NCBI GenBank assembly: GCA_964608495.1
Contig: CAZSOQ010000103.1
Span: 1-17,929 of the forward strand
Direction of reading: 5' to 3'
Origin: JAKORR01 sp964608495
GTDB taxonomy: Bacteria > Armatimonadota > Zipacnadia > Zipacnadales > FEN-943
DNA: 17,929 nucleotides
This document shows positions 15,779 to 17,929 of the stretch, one piece after another. Positions within the stretch are counted from its first letter, which is position 1. Every line of letters begins with the position of its first letter. A program made the translations under genes and the position numbers. Under the pieces are notes generated by a model. That model saw nothing but the letters and a program-made list of their open reading frames with translations, was not told the DNA's origin and did not search any database.

Positions 15779-17806
15779 ATGGCAGGCCTTAGCGCGGACG
15801 ACGCCCGCAGGCGCGTGGATGAACTCCGCCAGCAGATCCACTACCACAACTACCGCTACTACGTTCTGGACAGCCCGGTTATCTCCGACGCCCAGTATGA
15901 CGCCCTCCTCCAGGAGCTACGCGACCTCGAAGCCGCTTACCCCGAGCTTCTCACGCCCGACTCGCCGACGCAGCGGGTCGGCGCTCCACCCCGCGATGAG
16001 CTGCCCAGCGTGGCCCATCGCCAGCCCATGCTCAGCCTCGACACCGTCCCCGATGTCGGCGAACTCGCCAACTGGGTACGCACCGTCCAGGAGGCCGCGG
16101 GCGACACGCCGGTCCGGTTCACCGCCGAGCCCAAATTCGACGGCCTCGCCGTCGAGCTCGTCTACGAGAACGGCCTTCTCGTGCTCGCCGCGACCCGTGG
16201 CGACGGCTACACGGGCGAGGATGTGACGCCGAACGTGCGGACCATCCGCCAGGTGCCCCTGGGGCTCCTGGCCGGCGAGGGCGCGCCGCCACCACCGGCG
16301 CTGCTGGAGGTGCGGGGCGAGGTATACATGCGCCTGGACGACTTCAACCGTCTCAATGCCGAGCGGGAGGCCGCGGGCGAGCCGCTCTTCGCCAACCCGC
16401 GCAACGCCGCGGCCGGCAGCCTGCGCCAGCTCGACGCCAACATCACGGCCTCGCGCCCCCTCAGCATCTACCTCTACGACGTCGGTACGGTGGAGGGGTA
16501 TACCTTCCCGACCCAGGGGGTACTGCTGGATACCCTACCCCGGTGGGGTTTCCCAGTCTGCGACCAGGTCCGCATCGTCAGCGGCCTCGACGACCTGGTG
16601 GCGTACCATGCCGACCTGAAGGCCCGGCGCGACAGCCTGCCCTACGAGATAGACGGCGTCGTCTACAAGGTGGACGACCGCTCGCTGCACGAGGTCCTCG
16701 GCCTGCGCACGCGCAGTCCCCGCTGGGCCGTGGCCCACAAGTTCCCGCCGCGCCAGCAGACCACTCGCCTGCTCGACGTGATGTGGAGCGTCGGCCGCAC
16801 GGGCCTTGTCACCCCCGTCGCCGTCCTCGAGCCGGTCAACATCGGCGGTGTGACCGTCAGCCGCGCCACGCTGCACAACCTCGACGAGCTCGAGCGCAAG
16901 GGCGTCCTCATCGGCGATTGGGTCGTCGTCCAGCGCGCCGGCGACGTGATCCCGCAGGTGGTCATGCCCATCAGCGAGCGCCGCACGGGCGAGGAGCATC
17001 CGCCCCATCCGCCCGAGGCGTGTCCCGTCTGCGGCGCGGCCACGGTGCGAAGCCCCGGCGATCCCTACCTGCGCTGCACGAACCTGGACTGCCCGGCCCA
17101 GATCCGCGGGCGGCTCGAGCATTTCGGCTCCCGCCTCGCCCTCGACATCGAGGGCCTGGGCGAGAAGCTCGTCGCCCAGCTCGTGGACACCGGGCTTGTC
17201 ACACGGCTACCGGACCTCTACGACCTGGACGTGGACACCCTCGCCCGCCTCGAGCGCATGGGCACGAAGTCCGCCGAGAACCTGGTGCGCGAGATCGAGC
17301 AGACCAAGCGGACGACCCTCCCGCGCTTCCTGTACGCCCTGGGCATCCTGCACGTGGGCGAGGGCGTGGCCAATGCCCTGGCCCGCCACCTGCGCAGCCT
17401 GCGCGCGATCATGGACGCCACGGAGCAGGAGCTGGCCCAGGTCGAGGGCGTGGGACCCGAGATCGCCGGTTCAGTGCACGAGTTCTTCCACGAGCCGCGC
17501 AACCGCCAGACGGTCGAGGACCTGCTGGCGAAGGGGATCCAGGTCGAGGAGATGGCCGCCGAGCCCGCCAGCGCGGACCTGGCCGGCAAGACCTTCGTCT
17601 TCACCGGCGGCCTGCAGGGCTTCAGCCGCGACGAGGCCGCCGAGCTCGTCGAAACCCGTGGCGGCAAGGTCACCGGCTCCGTGTCGAGCAGCACCGACTA
17701 TGTGGTCGCTGGCGAGGACCCCGGCTCCAAGCTCGCCAAAGCCCGCGAGGTGGGGGTCACGGTCCTGGACGAGGCCGAGTTCAGGCGCCTGCTGGGCCTG
17801 GAGTAG
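15779..17806 (+). CDS. ligA: NAD+-dependent DNA ligase LigA (complete)
   Basis: A 675-residue replicative ligase that seals nicks using NAD+. Domain Ia carries the HYHNYRYYVLDSPVISDAQYD (21-41) NMN-binding region. The adenylation motif KFDGLAVEL has K119 as the AMP-accepting lysine. ATRGDGYTGEDVTPNVRTI and LEVRGEVYM follow, then NPRNAAAGSLRQLD and VGRTGLVTPVAVLEPV (OB fold). The zinc finger has paired cysteines (CPVCG then CTNLDC). Helix-hairpin-helix repeats run through the C-terminal third, and a terminal BRCT domain starts at LAGKTFVFTGGL. Length and domain order are those of the family. Codon use resembles its neighbours. Confidence 0.97.
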   Translation: MAGLSADDARRRVDELRQQIHYHNYRYYVLDSPVISDAQYDALLQELRDLEAAYPELLTPDSPTQRVGAPPRDELPSVAHRQPMLSLDTVPDVGELANWVRTVQEAAGDTPVRFTAEPKFDGLAVELVYENGLLVLAATRGDGYTGEDVTPNVRTIRQVPLGLLAGEGAPPPPALLEVRGEVYMRLDDFNRLNAEREAAGEPLFANPRNAAAGSLRQLDANITASRPLSIYLYDVGTVEGYTFPTQGVLLDTLPRWGFPVCDQVRIVSGLDDLVAYHADLKARRDSLPYEIDGVVYKVDDRSLHEVLGLRTRSPRWAVAHKFPPRQQTTRLLDVMWSVGRTGLVTPVAVLEPVNIGGVTVSRATLHNLDELERKGVLIGDWVVVQRAGDVIPQVVMPISERRTGEEHPPHPPEACPVCGAATVRSPGDPYLRCTNLDCPAQIRGRLEHFGSRLALDIEGLGEKLVAQLVDTGLVTRLPDLYDLDVDTLARLERMGTKSAENLVREIEQTKRTTLPRFLYALGILHVGEGVANALARHLRSLRAIMDATEQELAQVEGVGPEIAGSVHEFFHEPRNRQTVEDLLAKGIQVEEMAAEPASADLAGKTFVFTGGLQGFSRDEAAELVETRGGKVTGSVSSSTDYVVAGEDPGSKLAKAREVGVTVLDEAEFRRLLGLE

Positions 17807-17929
17807 GCACCGCGCGCCGCCGGTCCCTCTTCCCTACTCGGTCACGGTGGCCCTGTGCCCACCATGCCCTGACCCGCCCCTACGCGCCCCGGGACGCTCG
17901 CGTGACGGCCTGTCCCGCCGCAACCCCAC
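17807..17929. other. Right-end intergenic sequence with no assigned feature
   Basis: These 123 GC-rich bases follow the ligA stop. I find no convincing terminator, promoter, RNA gene or known coding sequence. A minus-strand frame ending in TAG at about 17834-17836 could be the 3' end of a gene entering from the right, but its residues match nothing I know. Confidence 0.4.

Noticed and set aside
17834..17929. Possible 3' end of a minus-strand gene entering from the right (frame ending ATVTE, stop)
   Set aside because: Only about 30 codons are visible, rich in Arg and Gly, with no family match. It cannot be supported from this window.

Overview
This is a GC-rich bacterial chromosomal window carrying mostly housekeeping genes. 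It has strong Shine-Dalgarno sites and recognisable sigma-70-type promoters. The organism cannot be named from the sequence. A T-box riboswitch argues for Firmicutes, Actinobacteria, Chloroflexi or a related deep lineage rather than a typical gammaproteobacterium. The 100-N gap shows a draft, possibly metagenomic, assembly.

Left block (1-7379, minus strand). Reading along transcription, the order is murJ (lipid II flippase), lepA (EF-4), hemW (radical SAM haem chaperone family), a secreted Met/Pro/Gly-rich repeat protein with a PKD-like domain, and pyrC (class I dihydroorotase), which runs off the left edge. The repeat gene is interrupted by the 100-N gap. The two gap edges carry the same 55 bases exactly, and collapsing that overlap restores one 456-codon reading frame. 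A hairpin with a T-tract separates this gene from pyrC.

Centre (7380-8373). A divergent region separates murJ from rpsT (ribosomal protein S20, plus strand). After rpsT comes a near-consensus promoter and a full T-box leader with a GUC (valine) specifier, a T-box core, and an intrinsic terminator that overlaps the antiterminator.

Right-centre (8374-14747, plus strand). The T-box controls a branched-chain amino acid cluster: ilvD, ilvB, ilvN, an exported pentapeptide-repeat-like protein, a small three-helix membrane protein, and ilvC, closed by a 14-bp perfect-stem terminator. IlvBN makes acetolactate or acetohydroxybutyrate, IlvC isomerises and reduces it, and IlvD dehydrates it to the 2-keto acid. 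The two unknown envelope genes between ilvN and ilvC are the least explained part of the window. IlvC carries acidic residues in its cofactor-specificity loop, suggesting NADH use.

Right end (14748-17929). A tandem-domain universal stress protein (minus strand) converges on ilvC and diverges from ligA (NAD+-dependent DNA ligase, complete). The last 123 bases hold nothing I can assign.

I see no tRNA, rRNA, CRISPR array, transposase or phage gene. The strongest leads are the valine T-box, the Cys-ladder secreted protein inside the ilv operon, the repeat-interrupted PKD protein with its collapsible gap, and the predicted cofactor switch in IlvC.
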